Source: Terriglobia bacterium
GTDB taxonomy: Bacteria > Acidobacteriota > Terriglobia > UBA7540
NCBI GenBank assembly: GCA_030036915.1
Contig: JASHSC010000496.1
Span: 1 to 6,451, forward strand
Direction: 5' to 3'
DNA: 6,451 nucleotides
The notes under the pieces were generated by a model. The model was not told the origin of the DNA. It saw only the letters and a list, made by a program, of their open reading frames with translations, and searched no databases. Shown piece by piece: positions 4,738 through 6,451 of the stretch. How positions within the stretch are numbered: the stretch's first letter is position 1; each line of letters opens with the position of its first letter. The position numbers were made by a program, and so were the translations under genes.

Positions 4738-5265
4738 ATGAAAGTCCTCAACTTCGAGTTCAAGGCTTTTCTTCGCGATGCCACTCACATTCGCGCCGTT
4801 TTGAAGCGTTACCACGCCCGCTTCCTAGGGACGGACCACCAGGTGGATACCTATTTCCGCGTTCCGGCGGGACGATTGAAGATTCGGGAAGGCCGCATTG
4901 AAAACTCACTCATTTTCTACCGCCGCACCAACTCCGCGCGCGCCCGGCGCTCCGCCGTTGAAATGATGCTCCTCCCGCGCCGCAACTCCGTGCGGGCGAT
5001 TCTTTCCGCTGCCTTGGAGACCCTTGCCGTTGTGGACAAGCGGCGGGAAATTTATTTCGTCGGGAACGTTAAGATTCATCTCGATCATGTTCGAGGTCTG
5101 GGACCGTTCGTGGAAGTGGAGGCGATGACGCGAACCGGCGATATTCGCAAAGTCCGGGCCCAGGCGGCAAAGTTTCAAAAACTCTTTGCCATTCCCTCCT
5201 CGGACGTTGTCCCACTTTCCTACTCGGATTTAATCCTCAAAAAACGCAAATCGGGCCGACAGTGA
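4738..5265 (+). CDS. CYTH-domain protein (class IV adenylate cyclase / triphosphatase-like)
   Basis: A 175-aa protein with the CYTH triphosphate-tunnel fold (PF01928). Members bind a triphosphate substrate with acidic residues holding metal and a ring of Lys/Arg holding phosphates; they include class IV adenylate cyclases and thiamine or inorganic triphosphatases. The ExExK signature is NFEFK (5-9), so its first Glu is Asn; N-x-E-x-K is frequent in the cyclase-like branch. Other family features are QVDTYF (35-40), RLKIRE (46-51), YRR (61-63), the basic patch DKRREIYF (100-107), KIHLDHVRGLGPFVEVE (112-128) and YSDLI (162-166). The sequence favours the CyaB/class IV branch, but cyclase and triphosphatase activity cannot be separated by eye. 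ATG 4738 is preferred to ATG 4720: it follows GGGGA at good spacing and places the signature at the usual N-terminal position. It is probably soluble and cytoplasmic. Confidence 0.86.
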   Translation: MKVLNFEFKAFLRDATHIRAVLKRYHARFLGTDHQVDTYFRVPAGRLKIREGRIENSLIFYRRTNSARARRSAVEMMLLPRRNSVRAILSAALETLAVVDKRREIYFVGNVKIHLDHVRGLGPFVEVEAMTRTGDIRKVRAQAAKFQKLFAIPSSDVVPLSYSDLILKKRKSGRQ

Positions 5266-5290
5266 TGATTATCCTGCACCAACCCCATCG

Positions 5291-6451
5291 TTATTGGGCG
5301 CTGTCAAAGCGCACAGGCTCAGTCAGGGCTCCGTCGGCCGCCACATCCCAGACAGCGAACCGCGCCCATCTTGCCCCGGGCGCTCTGATTGTGATCTGAA
5401 ACTGCCTCTCCCCAAACTGCCCGGAGTCGTGCTCCGGAACGATCGTCCGATGTGTCGTGAGGCCATCCCCCCACACGACCTCGCAAAAATTGATCGGGAA
5501 GGTCCACTGCAAATTTACATTTGCCTCGATTTGATCGCCGGGTCGAAGAGCAGCAAGGCCGCCGGCCGCCACACCATTGATTTGAAAATCTCGAATCAGA
5601 ATTTCACCCGTGGTAATAAAGGAATCGCCGCTTTTGAGCGCTGCAATCAGGGCCGACCAGTCACCATACCTGGGTGTTGTCTCGAGCTTCACATAGTTGA
5701 TATTCATGTGGCCGTAAAGCTCGTGCGTGTGATTGATCTTGAATACGTCCACTTCGCCCACCAGAAATTTCCTGTCGCCCCAGTTTTCCATGTCATCAAG
5801 AAGGTTCAGGGAGCGCTCGCCCAACCGGGGAGTGGAATAATCGCTGGGCATCGCCTTGAACGTCCCTCCCAGCCAGGCCGGATCGCGGAAGAAAAAGGAA
5901 TTCTTATTGGCATCGGGAAAACCCACCGATCCCTTGGTGCGCGGATGCGTTTGCCAGGCCAATCCTCCCTCCTGGTGAATCATCTTCAGCATCTCCTCGG
6001 CATTCCCCAGGCGATACGCGAGGCCAGCGGGACCCACATGATCCTCAAAGGGCTGACTTGGTTCCCTGTTCAAAAAGTAATACACAGGTTTGGGAAGCAG
6101 GATCGCCCAATGCCCGCCGAAGTATCGGAACGACTCTTCGCCGGGGATCAGCAGAAAGTTTTCATCTGAAAAAAGGCGTGTAAGATCGAAATAATCGCGG
6201 AGTTCGCTCAACCGCGTTTCGCCTTGATCCATGGGATGGCCGTCGGTGTGAAAATCCATAAGGTGGGCGATGTTGATCCCCATTTTCTTGAAGACGGTCA
6301 CGAATTCCGGCGTTGAGTTGTCGCGATCATGGCGGATCCAATCCATTGTAGCTGCGAGGTGATAGTGTGAAGTGAACGTTTTGCGGCCCGGCAATGGAAC
6401 GAAAGTGTCATTGTGCGTATACGCGGAAACACGATCGAAAGTCTCGCGTGC
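5291..6451 (-). CDS. CehA/McbA-like PHP-type metallohydrolase, N-terminus cut by the window edge
   Basis: The frame stays open to the right edge, leaving 386 residues without the true start. The visible part resembles the PHP-fold metal-dependent hydrolases of the CehA/McbA type. Metal-ligand candidates occur in the expected order: TSHYHL (His29, His31), MDFHTDGH (Asp66, His68, Asp70, His72), a conserved-looking PGEE, GGHWAIL, AWQTHPRT, and VDVFKINHTHELYGH. The C-terminal 120 residues or so look like a beta-sandwich (repeated polar/aromatic strands such as EANVNLQWTFP and RWARFAVWDV). Named relatives hydrolyse carbamate esters, but most members are uncharacterised, so the substrate here is unknown. 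An internal TTG at 6394 is not the start, since upstream codons remain open and similar in character. Its stop is 25 nt from the CYTH stop, tail to tail. A signal peptide may be present in the missing part. Confidence 0.72.
   Translation of the reverse strand, partial: ARETFDRVSAYTHNDTFVPLPGRKTFTSHYHLAATMDWIRHDRDNSTPEFVTVFKKMGINIAHLMDFHTDGHPMDQGETRLSELRDYFDLTRLFSDENFLLIPGEESFRYFGGHWAILLPKPVYYFLNREPSQPFEDHVGPAGLAYRLGNAEEMLKMIHQEGGLAWQTHPRTKGSVGFPDANKNSFFFRDPAWLGGTFKAMPSDYSTPRLGERSLNLLDDMENWGDRKFLVGEVDVFKINHTHELYGHMNINYVKLETTPRYGDWSALIAALKSGDSFITTGEILIRDFQINGVAAGGLAALRPGDQIEANVNLQWTFPINFCEVVWGDGLTTHRTIVPEHDSGQFGERQFQITIRAPGARWARFAVWDVAADGALTEPVRFDSAQ

Noticed and set aside
5266..5298. CCCA...TGGG fold between the convergent CYTH and metallohydrolase genes
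   Set aside because: Four base pairs with no T-run on either side is within chance.
5294..6169. Rightward 291-codon open frame
   Set aside because: It lies entirely antisense to the metallohydrolase, which has clear metal-ligand motifs. The frame is a by-product of that gene's codon use in a GC-rich genome.
1..6451. A defence island, toxin-antitoxin pair, biosynthetic cluster or mobile element
   Set aside because: No transposase, integrase, nuclease-helicase set, antitoxin-like pair or flanking repeats are visible. Endonuclease V and the CYTH protein have complete housekeeping-type motifs, and the gene set is functionally mixed.

Overview
The window looks like a piece of an Acidobacteriota chromosome. 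This is inferred, not proven, from two lineage-typical proteins: a secreted VWFA-related protein of the type described from Acidobacteria (TIGR03436-like), and a Hanks-type Ser/Thr kinase with an N-terminal CxxC...CPxDG zinc-ribbon-like motif. GC content is moderate to high, genes are tightly packed, and several starts have a Shine-Dalgarno-like sequence. I see no tRNA, rRNA, CRISPR array, insertion sequence or phage gene.

Layout. Positions 1-237 (+) are the C-terminal end of a TolC-family outer-membrane efflux protein. A 263-nt gene-free stretch follows, with two hairpin-forming inverted repeats and a good extended -10 promoter for the next gene. Positions 501-2168 (+) encode a membrane-anchored Ser/Thr kinase: zinc-ribbon-like N-terminus, complete kinase domain, Pro-rich linker, one membrane segment and a TPR-like outer domain. 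It converges on a leftward block. Read in its own direction, that block is endonuclease V (3855-4592), then a 74-aa four-cysteine protein (3617-3841), then the secreted VWFA-related protein (2551-3507), then a 78-aa CxCxC/CxxC protein (2198-2434). Endonuclease V and the 74-aa protein look translationally coupled. The other two may be in the same transcript or have their own promoters. A CYTH-domain protein (4738-5265, +) diverges from endonuclease V and converges with a PHP-like, CehA/McbA-type metallohydrolase (5291-6451, -) that runs off the right edge.

How the genes relate. No single pathway ties them together. The kinase is a trans-envelope signalling protein. Endonuclease V repairs deaminated purines in DNA. 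The CYTH protein acts on a nucleotide or other triphosphate. The VWFA protein is exported. The TolC fragment closes an efflux operon lying to the left. This reads as ordinary chromosome with conserved housekeeping and signalling genes.

I find no convincing new multi-gene system. The points most worth a second look are: the 74-aa Cys4 protein whose ribosome-binding site overlaps the endonuclease V stop codon; a 7-codon mini-ORF between the kinase promoter and the kinase start; the altered MIDAS motif of the VWFA protein; and paired GGAGAC/GTCTCC inverted repeats upstream of the VWFA gene.
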